In this document: positions 44,791 through 53,590 of the stretch, one piece after another
Layout: each line of letters opens with the position of its first letter
Numbering within the stretch: position 1 is the first letter of the stretch
DNA from: Flavobacteriales bacterium
Lineage (GTDB): Bacteria > Bacteroidota > Bacteroidia > Flavobacteriales_E > Vicingaceae
NCBI GenBank assembly: GCA_020435335.1
Contig: JAGQZT010000076.1
Span: 1-59,674, forward strand
Reading direction: 5' to 3'
Length of the DNA: 59,674 nt
Program-made: the position numbers and the translations under genes
Notes under the pieces: generated by a model
The model's database searches: none
Told to the model about the DNA's origin: nothing
What the model saw: the letters and a program-made list of their open reading frames with translations, nothing else

Positions 44791-45945
44791 ATGCCGAAAA
44801 AAAAGCTAAAACTCTTTCATGGTCCATACAACGCTTCCGGAATTGCCGGTTTCATGTCGATGTACCAGGAAGAACGAGGCTTGAAATCCGACTGCATCGT
44901 GTACAATGGCCGGGCAATTTTTGACAATCATCAAACGAACTACCGCACCAAGGATAAAAGTATGGTTGCTAAGTTTTTTATTGCCCTGAAACTGTTTTTT
45001 CATTGCATTACGCACTACAACACTTTTCACATTTACCGGGGACAATCTTTTTTCATCTTAGGGTTGGATCTTCCGCTTCTTAAACTCTTCGGGAAAAAAA
45101 TTCTGATGATTTATACCGGAACCGATACGCGACTGCTCAAGGACGTGGAGGAAAAGCGAAATCCGTATTCGGGCTTATTCCAATTCTCTTTCAGCCCGGA
45201 GACCAAATGGCCCAAAAACCCGATTTTGAGACGCTTCAAAGAGTTCTTTGTGTTTCGGTACAACCACCCCAAATTCGACAACCGGAAGAAGCAACTCATG
45301 CGCTGGAACAACCTGTGGGTCGATAAAGTCTTTGCAATCCGAGGAAACTACGCCAATGCCGCTTACATCATGAATCCGGCAAAGATCATTAAAGACATCA
45401 ACATCAACAACATCGGTGTGGGTAAACTGGACAACATCAAATCTCCGGATTTGGTCAGTACGAAAGACATTCCGGTGCTGGTTCATGCCACAACCAACCG
45501 GGATGTTTGCGGCACCAAATACATCATTGAAGCAGTCGACCAACTGAAACGGGAAGGCCTCCATTTTGAGTTCCTCATCGTGGAAAACACGCCCTATCAG
45601 GAAGCGAAGGACATCTATGAAAACAAGGCCGACGTCATTATCGATCAGATGATCGTGGGTGATTTCGGAACTTTCTGCATCGAAGGAATGATCTACGGAA
45701 AACCCGTGGTTTGTTATTTGATGGACGATCTGGTTCAAAACCATTACCCCGATTGCCCGATTGTGAATGCCAACATCGACAACCTCGCTGAAAAACTGAA
45801 GGGACTGATCGAAAACAAACAGCTACGCATTGATCTGGGCAAAGCCGGGATCAACTATGTGAAAACCAATTTCGATGCGAATGTGATTTGTGATCAAATG
45901 ATGGATGTGTACCGGGAAATCTGGAAATGTGATGACGTGATCTAA
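44791..45945 (+). CDS. GT-B fold glycosyltransferase
   Basis: A 384-residue protein. The start KLKLFHGPYNASGIAGFMSMYQ fits a GT-B N-terminal domain with a glycine-containing loop; the C-terminal half has VLVHATTNRDVCGTKYIIEAV and GDFGTFCIEGMIYGKPVVCY where a GT4-like donor-sugar loop is expected. The ATG at 44791 is preferred over a GTG at 44773, which would fall in the -7 element. It converges with the sulfotransferase at 45942 with a 4-nt overlap. Confidence 0.75.
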   Translation: MPKKKLKLFHGPYNASGIAGFMSMYQEERGLKSDCIVYNGRAIFDNHQTNYRTKDKSMVAKFFIALKLFFHCITHYNTFHIYRGQSFFILGLDLPLLKLFGKKILMIYTGTDTRLLKDVEEKRNPYSGLFQFSFSPETKWPKNPILRRFKEFFVFRYNHPKFDNRKKQLMRWNNLWVDKVFAIRGNYANAAYIMNPAKIIKDININNIGVGKLDNIKSPDLVSTKDIPVLVHATTNRDVCGTKYIIEAVDQLKREGLHFEFLIVENTPYQEAKDIYENKADVIIDQMIVGDFGTFCIEGMIYGKPVVCYLMDDLVQNHYPDCPIVNANIDNLAEKLKGLIENKQLRIDLGKAGINYVKTNFDANVICDQMMDVYREIWKCDDVI

Positions 45946-46760
45946 TGATCGAGTTCGTAGCCGAACGCCAGGATATAATCCCGGAAACGGATATTGATAT
46001 CGGCCAACACCTTTTCCGACAGCGTTTCCTTGTAATTACCATACCCTCCTTTCCTGAAATGACTTTTTGGAATACTAACGTCGGCTTCTTTTCCTGATTT
46101 TGCTAATTTTTTCAGTTCATTTTCCCGAATGGCGGCAGCTATTTTTTCCTGATCAACAGACAAACCCAGTTTCCTGAACATCAGGTTCAGTTCCTTTTCG
46201 GGATCATCCCACAATCGTTCATATTTCACTACGGGAAGACCTTTATTGATGAATGTTTGAGCATGATTGAACCAGTCGTAACGTGGCACGATGATGTTCA
46301 GAAAATACTCGAAATAAAAATCATCGATGTGTTCGTAGTGGCAAAACGGATCGGTATACGGCCGGTGGTATTCTTCGGTTTTGGAGTAATGGTAATAGGA
46401 AACCACCATATCCCGGATATCCCTCATCAGGTAAACACCACGGGCAAAATCCTTCCGGTACAGGTACGATCGGTTAAAAGGGGTATGCGTCATGGCCACT
46501 CCCCGCTTTCCTTTATCCTTTATATTGATCTTATCCATATCCAGACTCTCGGCGATCAGGTTCTGTAACCAGACGTTCCCCGATTTGGGGAGCCCGACAA
46601 CAATGATCTTTGCACGGGAAAATTTAGACAAGGGCTTGGTGAATCCCTTGCTGTAGAACTGACTATCGTCTTTAAAGATCGAATAATTGTTCTTGTAGGG
46701 GTATAAATATCGCCCAACCCCTGGCAAATTTCCGATTATCGTTCGCAGCTTCAGACTCAT
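45942..46760 (-). CDS. Sulfotransferase (Sulfotransfer_1 type)
   Basis: A 272-residue cytoplasmic PAPS-dependent enzyme of the classical family: 5'-PSB loop LPKSGNVW (57-64), 3'-PB site R113 and S121 in RDIRDMVVSYY, and the C-terminal FRKGGYGNYKE loop near 232. It is clearly a different subfamily from the paralogues near 2.3 and 9.5 kb. It is the third gene of a same-strand run with the deacetylase and the sulfotransferase at 47821, 20 nt after the deacetylase. Confidence 0.92.
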   Translation of the reverse strand: MSLKLRTIIGNLPGVGRYLYPYKNNYSIFKDDSQFYSKGFTKPLSKFSRAKIIVVGLPKSGNVWLQNLIAESLDMDKINIKDKGKRGVAMTHTPFNRSYLYRKDFARGVYLMRDIRDMVVSYYHYSKTEEYHRPYTDPFCHYEHIDDFYFEYFLNIIVPRYDWFNHAQTFINKGLPVVKYERLWDDPEKELNLMFRKLGLSVDQEKIAAAIRENELKKLAKSGKEADVSIPKSHFRKGGYGNYKETLSEKVLADINIRFRDYILAFGYELDH

Positions 46761-46780
46761 AATTGAGGAACTAAATTAAC

Positions 46781-47821
46781 TTAATTTTTATAATTACCGA
46801 ATTTTACGTCCTGCAGGGTTGTTATCCAGGCCAGATAGCGTTCAAATTCCCGGTCATTGCCGAAGGTTTTCGGGTGACCGATCATTACCAACGGAACATT
46901 ACCGGGATGATTCCTGTATCGACGAATCGCTTTTTTGGTGATGAATTGCATTTCCTGAAACGAAACCCCGTCGCTGTTATTCAGCATCTTTACCTGTCCC
47001 TCGAAGGAGCCGAAGAATTTATCGATAAACGACTTGGTATAGCGGCTGTCGGAAACCGCCTCACAACCCACCGGTTTTTGTGGAATATTCCGCATCGCTT
47101 TGATCAGGTTAAACCGAAAAACCTGCCAACCCGGAATGTGGGTGGTAAAAATCGGATATTCGGTGATCGTTCCTTCCGGATCATCCTGTGTGACTTGCCC
47201 GGAAATCTTCCAAAAAGGCAGGTTCGGGGCTTGCGTAAAATCATACACGGTGCGGCCGTCAAAATAAATTTTTCCCGGGGCAACGGTCGATTCAATCCTG
47301 AACCCTAAATTTTTCATCACCCTCAACACTTCTTCTTCGGGTTGGATGCACCAGGCTCCTGCACGGAACACATCACAGGCATAATTCGGATCAACAGGTC
47401 TCAACATACTTTCCAGGGTGGCTTTCCCCTCACGAAACAGTTTTTCCAACGACCATCCGGCCAGTCTCTCCACTTCGGGTAAACGCCAGTAAGCTTCATT
47501 GAGATGCCATTTCCCGTTCTCAAATTGAGCATCCAACCATTGCGGATGAAAATGCAGCTGCACATCGTGCCCTCTCCGGACAGCATCTTTCAGTTGCTGT
47601 TCGATTTTAGCCGCTTCATCCTCCGCGAGTTGTCCACTGCCATAAGCCTGCTGAAAAGCCCAGTATTCGCAGACGTCCACAAAAAGGCAGATACTCCCTC
47701 CCTGTGCCTCGGCCAGTTTCATCATGCGCTCAGTCGGAGCGATCATGCAGTGATCCGCACACCCGGAACCATTTCCGAATATCTCGTAATCTGCCGTTAT
47801 GATCAATTGCAGTTTCGCCAT
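46781..47821 (-). CDS. Polysaccharide deacetylase-like protein (WalW/CE4-like)
   Basis: A 346-residue protein with no signal peptide. The NodB-like core is recognisable in ITADYEIFG (D11), GHDVQLHFHPQW (H85, H90, H92) and FRAGAWC (R153), matching the WalW-type CE4 branch found in lipopolysaccharide loci. It probably removes N-acetyl groups from a glycan or lipid-linked sugar in the cytoplasm (inference). Its ATG overlaps the stop of the upstream sulfotransferase (TAATG) and another sulfotransferase follows after 20 nt, so it is sandwiched between two sulfate-transfer enzymes. Confidence 0.82.
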   Translation of the reverse strand: MAKLQLIITADYEIFGNGSGCADHCMIAPTERMMKLAEAQGGSICLFVDVCEYWAFQQAYGSGQLAEDEAAKIEQQLKDAVRRGHDVQLHFHPQWLDAQFENGKWHLNEAYWRLPEVERLAGWSLEKLFREGKATLESMLRPVDPNYACDVFRAGAWCIQPEEEVLRVMKNLGFRIESTVAPGKIYFDGRTVYDFTQAPNLPFWKISGQVTQDDPEGTITEYPIFTTHIPGWQVFRFNLIKAMRNIPQKPVGCEAVSDSRYTKSFIDKFFGSFEGQVKMLNNSDGVSFQEMQFITKKAIRRYRNHPGNVPLVMIGHPKTFGNDREFERYLAWITTLQDVKFGNYKN

Positions 47822-48744
47822 TATTTCAACGCATCTTTATCGTGTTTATACCGGTAGGCTATTGATGCCAACCGGATCGGCAATGACAGAATCTGCTTTT
47901 GAAACCACATCCCTTTCGTGCTGAGTTCGTATCCTAAATCGATCATTAACTGCTCAATTCCTCCTTCAATTTTAGCAACTTGTGTCGGTGATAGTTCCGC
48001 TTTCCATTTCTGGGTATTCCCTTTCATCACCGGCTTGAATACGTTTTCCTTCCAGGCTTTCTCATCACCAAAAACAAGTTCATCCGATTTCTGGTGGTAA
48101 TTCATCATTTCCGGGGTATAATTGACCCCAAGAGCCGTACAAATACGCTGTAATTCTCCTTCCGGATCTTCCAGAAGATGCTCGTAAAACACTTCGATAT
48201 AGCGCTCTCCGAAACAGGTTTTCCCATCATGCAATGCTTTTTTGATGTGGGATTGGTATTCGGAAACATGCTTAAAAAATGGCGTGTGTTTTCCCCAATC
48301 GGATTTCATGCGCGATAAGATCACATCCCGGGGATCACGAATGATGTGAATCAGGTAAGCATCGGGGAAAGCCTTCTTAATGTGAGGAATGAAGGGCGCA
48401 TTCATCGGATCTTTGTCGCCGAAATGGGGTTTGCCGTAACGTGCAATGTAGGCACTGAAAAGGGTATGAAAGAAATTGATCACGCATCCGGAACAGGTTA
48501 TGGTCGTTTGATCCAGCAGGGGTTTCCAATCCAAATCCAGGCGGGCAATATCCTTATCCTGCTCCAGCTTTTGCGCAAGGTTTTCGTTATTAAATTTTAT
48601 TTTTCCGGTTAAGCTGGGAACCAGATAATTCTTCACGAAATGGGTTTCCGGAGTAAAACAGATTTCCGGATGAGCATGGAGCATGCTTTGCAACAAGGTT
48701 GTTCCCGAACGCCCGACTCCTGTTAAGAATATTGATTTATCCAT
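47821..48744 (-). CDS. Sulfotransferase family protein
   Basis: A 307-residue enzyme with the PAPS loop GRSGTT (residues 11-16) and IIRDPRDVILSR with R136 and S144, the 3'-phosphate site. It belongs to the sulfotransferase family 3 type, distinct from the classical enzyme at 45942-46760. The ATG at 48744 places the PAPS loop near the N-terminus; the alternative ATG at 48765 adds seven residues (MSSSGYA). It starts a run with the deacetylase and a second sulfotransferase. Confidence 0.9.
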   Translation of the reverse strand: MDKSIFLTGVGRSGTTLLQSMLHAHPEICFTPETHFVKNYLVPSLTGKIKFNNENLAQKLEQDKDIARLDLDWKPLLDQTTITCSGCVINFFHTLFSAYIARYGKPHFGDKDPMNAPFIPHIKKAFPDAYLIHIIRDPRDVILSRMKSDWGKHTPFFKHVSEYQSHIKKALHDGKTCFGERYIEVFYEHLLEDPEGELQRICTALGVNYTPEMMNYHQKSDELVFGDEKAWKENVFKPVMKGNTQKWKAELSPTQVAKIEGGIEQLMIDLGYELSTKGMWFQKQILSLPIRLASIAYRYKHDKDALK

Positions 48745-48811
48745 AGCATAACCACTAGAAGACACCTTCCAAAGGTAAGCATAATCATTTAGTCAATGCT
48801 CGTATAAACAA

Positions 48812-51283
48812 TTAGCGAATAAGATTAATTGCACCGGTCTTAATATAGTGCTCATTATCGAACGAAACGACCTCCGCTCTGTAGACATATACACCTAGCG
48901 GAACCATCTTCCCTTTATAAACCCCATCCCATCCCTGGGTAATGTCTTTAGTCTCAAACAAAAGCTCTCCCCATCGGTTAAAGATCATGGCCTCAAACGA
49001 TTTGTAACCGGTTGCATAAAATTTAAAATAATCGTTTACTCCATTTCCATCCGGTGTAAATGCATTGGGAACATAAAATGTAATCTCCAGCTTGTTTATC
49101 TCCACCAGAACGGTATCCCATCCCTTACAACCATCGAGATAACCTGTTACCAGATACGCTGTTGTTTGCAAGGGCGCGGCTATTGGATTTGGACAAGTTG
49201 TGCAGCTGAGGCCATCGGGGGGTGACCACAGGTAAGAAGTACCTCCTGTGGCATAAAGCTGAACTATTGTACCCGGATCTATTGCCGTATCCGGATAAGC
49301 AATGATATCCGGTACAGGTTTCACAATCAGGGTCGTATAAAGGATACTATCGCAACCAAAACCGGTTTGGTATTGATCCTGATAAACGCCCGGTAGTGTT
49401 TGATAAGCGTTTTGCAGAAATACGGATTCACCTTCACACACCTCAACGATTACGGAATCCTCAACATGCTGCTTCATTATGATTTCGGTTAGCAGGATGC
49501 TGTCACAACCGTGGATGGTTTGCAACGTATCGGCGTAGATACCCGCCGTGAATTGGTATGCTCCTGCAAGAAAAACACTGTCTCCCTGGCACAGGTACTG
49601 CAGATCATTGACAGCATAGTTCGGATATACCGTCAATTGAAAAGTAGCCGAATCCACACAGTTAGAGTCGTTGGCAACAACAAGCGTAACCTGGTATGTT
49701 CCCGGATTTGAATAAGTATGGGTTGTATTCTGAACTCCTCCCGCACTGTTCCCGTCGCCGAAATACCACTTCCAATCCACAATGGTGGCATTACTGTCTG
49801 TAGATAAATCAGTAAACGACGCCAGATTTCCCAAACAGGTATTCATAAAAGTGAAATTGGCCACCAAATGACAGGCAGTAACCGGGGTGTCGATACACAA
49901 GGTTGTTGAAGGGAACGTAACCGAACTGATCACAGAATTGGTTGCTACTACGGTTCCTCCCGTACCTACCTGAGGTACAATAGGTGTTACAACAACTGCG
50001 GGGGACGATTCGTTAAATGTGATATTGGTTTCATGGCAAAAACTTTCGCTGCAGGAATTCGTTTTTATGATGTAAATATCTTTGCCCCCCATACCAAAAC
50101 TGGTTGTGGAGCCAACCAGCATCATTGAAGAATTGGAAGCAACTACCAGAGGTTCTCCCCAAAAAGCAAGCTCATCCCCCGAAGCGCCGCCATAAGCCTT
50201 CATGCCCAACAAATTACCTGATTGATTGATCCGAAGGATGACATGATCATCAGATCCGAACCCAGAACTATTGGTTACCGCCGATATCAAAATCGCTGCA
50301 TTTGAATTCTCCTGAACATTTACGGCACGATCCTCAGCTAGTCCGGCATACACCTTCGACCAAATAACATTCCCCTGCACATCGGTTTTGACCGCATAAA
50401 TGCTCTTTGGTCCGGTTCCGTAACTCTGCGTATAGCCAACAGATACGATATTACCATCGGACAACAATAAAGTCGACTCAAAAATATCCCGATTTGTACC
50501 GCCATAAGATCTGGTCCAATTCACAACTCCGTTCTGGTCGATACTTAACAACATTCCATCGTCGGAACCTGCTCCGTATGTTTCTGTTGAACCGCAGATC
50601 ACAAAATTGTTTGGTGAAATTTCGATGATAGAAGTAGCGTGTTCTGTAATGGATCCGCCATAGGTTTTTGTCCAGATCAGGTTTCCTGCGGCACTAAATT
50701 TAACCACAAAGAAATCCGAATTTCCAGCCCCGTATGAGTTGGTTGTTCCAATAAGCATAAATTCACCGGCCTGTGTTTCCAGCACATCCCGGTAGTAGTC
50801 GTGTCCGTTTCCGGTAATCCTGCTCTCCCATTGTATTGTTCCGGCATTACTGAGTTTAACCAGGTAGGGATCTCTGGCAATGGAACCGAAACCGGTTGTT
50901 TGCCCGACAATTAAATAACCCAAATCGGAAGTCTGTTCCACACTGATGCTCCATCCGTCATCCACACCCGAAGATCCTATTACTTTGGTCCACTGATTAT
51001 TCCCTCCGGCATCCAGTTTCATGGCAAACCAATCGACATTTCCGGCACCGTAACTACTGGTTTCTCCAACAACAATGAACCCTCCGTCGGCAGTCTGTTT
51101 TACCGAATGAGCCTGCTCGTTACCCGTATTTCCGTATACTTTTTGAAAGGTAGCTACAGCTCCCTGGCTACACTGGGAATGGGCTGACATTGACCCCAAG
51201 AAAAAAAGGAAAGAAAGAAGATAATATTTCAGAAACCATTTCACGCTTGATGCACGTAAGAGGCTGCAAGATACTAAATTCAA
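48812..51283 (-). CDS. Secreted seven-repeat beta-propeller protein with PKD domain and T9SS type-B sorting domain
   Basis: An 823-residue protein: signal peptide (to about residue 37), seven successive repeats of about 52 residues at about 46-415, each ending in a G-N-x-x-W-like turn before a YGG/YG start, likely a seven-bladed propeller. Then a PKD domain with WYFGDGNSAGG and HTYSNPGTYQVTLVV, two similar about 40-residue units (CQGDSVFL...GCDSILL and CEGESVFL...GCDSILY) and a C-terminal gliding-associated domain with FTPDGNGVNDYF and NRWGELLFET. It is exported by the type IX system and anchored at the cell surface or released. Ligand unknown. Confidence 0.92.
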   Translation of the reverse strand: MNLVSCSLLRASSVKWFLKYYLLSFLFFLGSMSAHSQCSQGAVATFQKVYGNTGNEQAHSVKQTADGGFIVVGETSSYGAGNVDWFAMKLDAGGNNQWTKVIGSSGVDDGWSISVEQTSDLGYLIVGQTTGFGSIARDPYLVKLSNAGTIQWESRITGNGHDYYRDVLETQAGEFMLIGTTNSYGAGNSDFFVVKFSAAGNLIWTKTYGGSITEHATSIIEISPNNFVICGSTETYGAGSDDGMLLSIDQNGVVNWTRSYGGTNRDIFESTLLLSDGNIVSVGYTQSYGTGPKSIYAVKTDVQGNVIWSKVYAGLAEDRAVNVQENSNAAILISAVTNSSGFGSDDHVILRINQSGNLLGMKAYGGASGDELAFWGEPLVVASNSSMMLVGSTTSFGMGGKDIYIIKTNSCSESFCHETNITFNESSPAVVVTPIVPQVGTGGTVVATNSVISSVTFPSTTLCIDTPVTACHLVANFTFMNTCLGNLASFTDLSTDSNATIVDWKWYFGDGNSAGGVQNTTHTYSNPGTYQVTLVVANDSNCVDSATFQLTVYPNYAVNDLQYLCQGDSVFLAGAYQFTAGIYADTLQTIHGCDSILLTEIIMKQHVEDSVIVEVCEGESVFLQNAYQTLPGVYQDQYQTGFGCDSILYTTLIVKPVPDIIAYPDTAIDPGTIVQLYATGGTSYLWSPPDGLSCTTCPNPIAAPLQTTAYLVTGYLDGCKGWDTVLVEINKLEITFYVPNAFTPDGNGVNDYFKFYATGYKSFEAMIFNRWGELLFETKDITQGWDGVYKGKMVPLGVYVYRAEVVSFDNEHYIKTGAINLIR

Positions 51284-51361
51284 GTGTTATTAAGGGTTGT
51301 ATACCCTTGTATCAACCTGAAAACTTATTGAGTGGTCGTGTTTTTTGCACGAACGGTTGTT

Positions 51362-52285
51362 TTATAAATTCACCATCAACAACCTGTACATCGCCACCAT
51401 CGATTCGATGTCTTTCTTATGGACTTTCTCATTAGGCATGTGTACGTGATCCTCCGGTGCACCGATAAAACACCAGTCGATGGGATATGATGATCGTTGC
51501 AAGCCATTCCCATCACTTCCTCCGGCACTTTCCACTTCCAGCTGATACGGAATATCACTCGCATTTGCGATCTCCAGTATCCGATTCAAATAGGTCCTTC
51601 TCGGGATTCCGGAATCGCGCATGGATATGGCCACTCCTTTTCCATGTTTCACACCTTCGGTCACCCAGGTGATGTCGGAGATCAATGCCTGTTTCACCCC
51701 GTAATGTTCATACAGATAGCCCCCCAGATAACCGACCGTTCCGCCACCATGTTCTTCCCAACTGGAAAAAACGATGGCTCCGTTCTCCAATGTTTCGGCA
51801 ACCTGTAAGGCGTTCCAAACACCTAACCGGTTATCCATGTAGCAACACTGTACGTAATCTTTGGTTTCCTTGAACTCCGGTTTGTAAGTGAGCGTGGTTG
51901 CCCGGTCGACTTCCCGTTTAAACTTTAAAGAATAAGTCAGAAATTCATGTTCATCCATGTTCGTTTCCAGTGTGCCATCAATCTTCCCTTTACGGTCTTC
52001 CCCTACCAGTTTTGCACCCTTTTTAGCTGCCGGTCCGCCGATTTTGATCAGGTTGTTTTTGTACCCTACGGTGTAACCAATGGAATCCATATGGGCATAA
52101 ATAGCCGTTCGGGGCTTGCCGAACACCAGGATGATGTTATCTTGGAAACCTTCCCCGTAAATCACTTTAGGCTTTACTTTCCACTTGGTCTGATTTTTCT
52201 TGATGTAGGCCAACAGAAATTCGGTCATGGCATACTCACTCCCCGAAGGAGCATGGATTTCACAAAGCTGTTTTAAAAGTTCCAT
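51362..52285 (-). CDS. M42-family metallo-aminopeptidase
   Basis: A 307-residue cytoplasmic zinc peptidase. Metal and catalytic motifs are AHMDSIG (first His/Asp), MDNRLGVWNAL, WEEHGGGTVG with the paired Glu, SDITWVTEG and the last His in APEDHVHMPNEKV. It likely trims peptides as an oligomer. It starts just downstream of the dnaN terminator, so it needs its own promoter in the 13 nt plus hairpin region or is transcribed by read-through. It ends in an AT-rich 78-nt gap. Confidence 0.88.
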   Translation of the reverse strand: MELLKQLCEIHAPSGSEYAMTEFLLAYIKKNQTKWKVKPKVIYGEGFQDNIILVFGKPRTAIYAHMDSIGYTVGYKNNLIKIGGPAAKKGAKLVGEDRKGKIDGTLETNMDEHEFLTYSLKFKREVDRATTLTYKPEFKETKDYVQCCYMDNRLGVWNALQVAETLENGAIVFSSWEEHGGGTVGYLGGYLYEHYGVKQALISDITWVTEGVKHGKGVAISMRDSGIPRRTYLNRILEIANASDIPYQLEVESAGGSDGNGLQRSSYPIDWCFIGAPEDHVHMPNEKVHKKDIESMVAMYRLLMVNL

Positions 52286-52298
52286 GGGCTAAAATTAA

Positions 52299-52340
52299 AA
52301 AAGCTGTCTATTCTTCGATCAACTCAGAATGACAGCCTTT
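52299..52340 (-). terminator. Rho-independent terminator after dnaN
   Basis: On the minus strand a 10-bp stem (52331-52340 with 52299-52308, GC-core GCTGTC/GACAGC) with a 22-nt loop is followed by a run of T residues. The loop can extend the stem through ATTCT/AGAAT. It lies 21 nt after the dnaN stop and ends before the M42 gene start at 52285. Confidence 0.65.
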
Positions 52341-52360
52341 GCTGTAGTTTTTAACTATTT

Positions 52361-53482
52361 TTAATTATTCAGCATCACCGGCATCACGAGCATCAGAATT
52401 TCTTCTGCGTCGTCGGTTTTCTCACACGGCGTAAGGATTCCCGCACGGTTTGGAGCCGACATGGCAATGCTCACTTCATCAGACTCCAGGTTGGAAAGCA
52501 TCTCGATCAGGAAACGGGAGTTGAATCCGATCTCCATGTCTTCACCTTCGTACTGACAGGTTAGACGTTCGTTGGCTTCGTTGGCGAAATCAAGGTCTTC
52601 GGCCGAGATATGCAGCTCGCTTCCGGACATTTTCAATCGAACCTGGTGGGTTGTTTTGTTACTGAAAATTGAAATCCGTTTCACGGAGTTCAACAACTGA
52701 TTTCTTCCGATGGTCAGTTTATTCGGGTTCTCCGTTGGGATTACTGCGTTGTAATTCGGGTATTTTCCATCAATCAAACGGGCAATCATTTTGGTTGATC
52801 CGAATACGAACATCGCGTTGGTGTCGTTGTACTCGATCGTAACTTCATCGCCTACACTCCCCAAAACACTCTTTAACAGGTTTAATGGTTTTTTTGGCAG
52901 AATAAAGGCCGCTCCTTTATCCGCTTTCAGATCAACACGGGTATATTTCACCAGTTTGTGCGCATCAGTTGCCACAAACGTTACATTATCATTATTGATC
53001 TCGAAGAAAACACCGGACATAACCGGTCTTAGCTCATCATTACCGGTCGCAAACAAGGTCTTGTTCACGGCATTCGCCAACACGGATCCTTCAACCGTAA
53101 TGGAATCCGGAGATTCCAGCTTCGGTGTTTTAGGGAATTCCGAAACATCGTGCCCGGTCAATTTATATTTTCCTTCTCCGGTAGAAATCTCGATTCCGAA
53201 ATTCTCTTTATCGATCGTAAAAGTCAAAGGCTGATCAGGGAAGGTCTTCAGGGTATCCATCAACAATTTGGCAGGCATCGCGATATCACCATCTTCCTTG
53301 GCTTCGATCGAGATTTTAGTAACCATGGTCGTTTCCAGATCAGAAGCCGTAATCATCAATTCCCCTTTCTTGATCTGAAACAAAAAATCATCCAAAATCG
53401 GAAGGGTGTTACTGGCATTCAAGACACCACCTATCAACTGTAATTTCTTTAGTAAAACTTCACTAGATACTATGAATTTCAT
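52361..53482 (-). CDS. dnaN: DNA polymerase III beta sliding clamp
   Basis: A 373-residue clamp subunit with the three-domain architecture: N-terminal MKFIVSSEVLLKKLQLIGGVLN, central domain with NELRP-like NDELRPVMSGVFFEI and ATDAHKL, and the C-terminal peptide VMPVML that closes the hydrophobic pocket. It tethers the replicative polymerase to DNA. The ATG at 53482 is chosen since an in-frame start at 53521 adds non-family residues. It is not next to dnaA or recF here. A -7 element lies 36 nt upstream. Confidence 0.97.
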   Translation of the reverse strand: MKFIVSSEVLLKKLQLIGGVLNASNTLPILDDFLFQIKKGELMITASDLETTMVTKISIEAKEDGDIAMPAKLLMDTLKTFPDQPLTFTIDKENFGIEISTGEGKYKLTGHDVSEFPKTPKLESPDSITVEGSVLANAVNKTLFATGNDELRPVMSGVFFEINNDNVTFVATDAHKLVKYTRVDLKADKGAAFILPKKPLNLLKSVLGSVGDEVTIEYNDTNAMFVFGSTKMIARLIDGKYPNYNAVIPTENPNKLTIGRNQLLNSVKRISIFSNKTTHQVRLKMSGSELHISAEDLDFANEANERLTCQYEGEDMEIGFNSRFLIEMLSNLESDEVSIAMSAPNRAGILTPCEKTDDAEEILMLVMPVMLNN

Positions 53483-53518
53483 ACGTCTGTTTTTTATTAT
53501 CCTGATTTGTAAGGACAA

Positions 53519-53526
53519 CAAATGTA
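53519..53526 (-). promoter_or_regulatory. Bacteroidota -7 element upstream of dnaN
   Basis: Minus-strand TACATTTG fully matches TAnnTTTG and ends 36 nt before the dnaN ATG. The identical octamer lies upstream of the L31 gene at 57705-57712. Confidence 0.5.
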
Positions 53527-53567
53527 ATCGATTTCATAAGGTTGAGGGGGCTAACTTTTCATAAATT

Positions 53568-53583
53568 ATCAACAGTTGTTGAT
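53568..53583. repeat. Perfect inverted repeat between lon and dnaN
   Basis: ATCAACA and TGTTGAT separated by 2 nt form a 7-bp inverted repeat, 7 nt downstream of the lon stop on the minus strand. There is no T-run after it, so a weak terminator, an operator or a chance palindrome are all possible. Confidence 0.4.
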
Positions 53584-53590
53584 ATTGAAA

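Noticed and set aside
51292..51352. Small hairpins AAGGGT/ACCCTT and TCGTG/CACGA downstream of the M42 gene
   Set aside because: Short stems without a following T-run; no clear sign of a terminator or operator.
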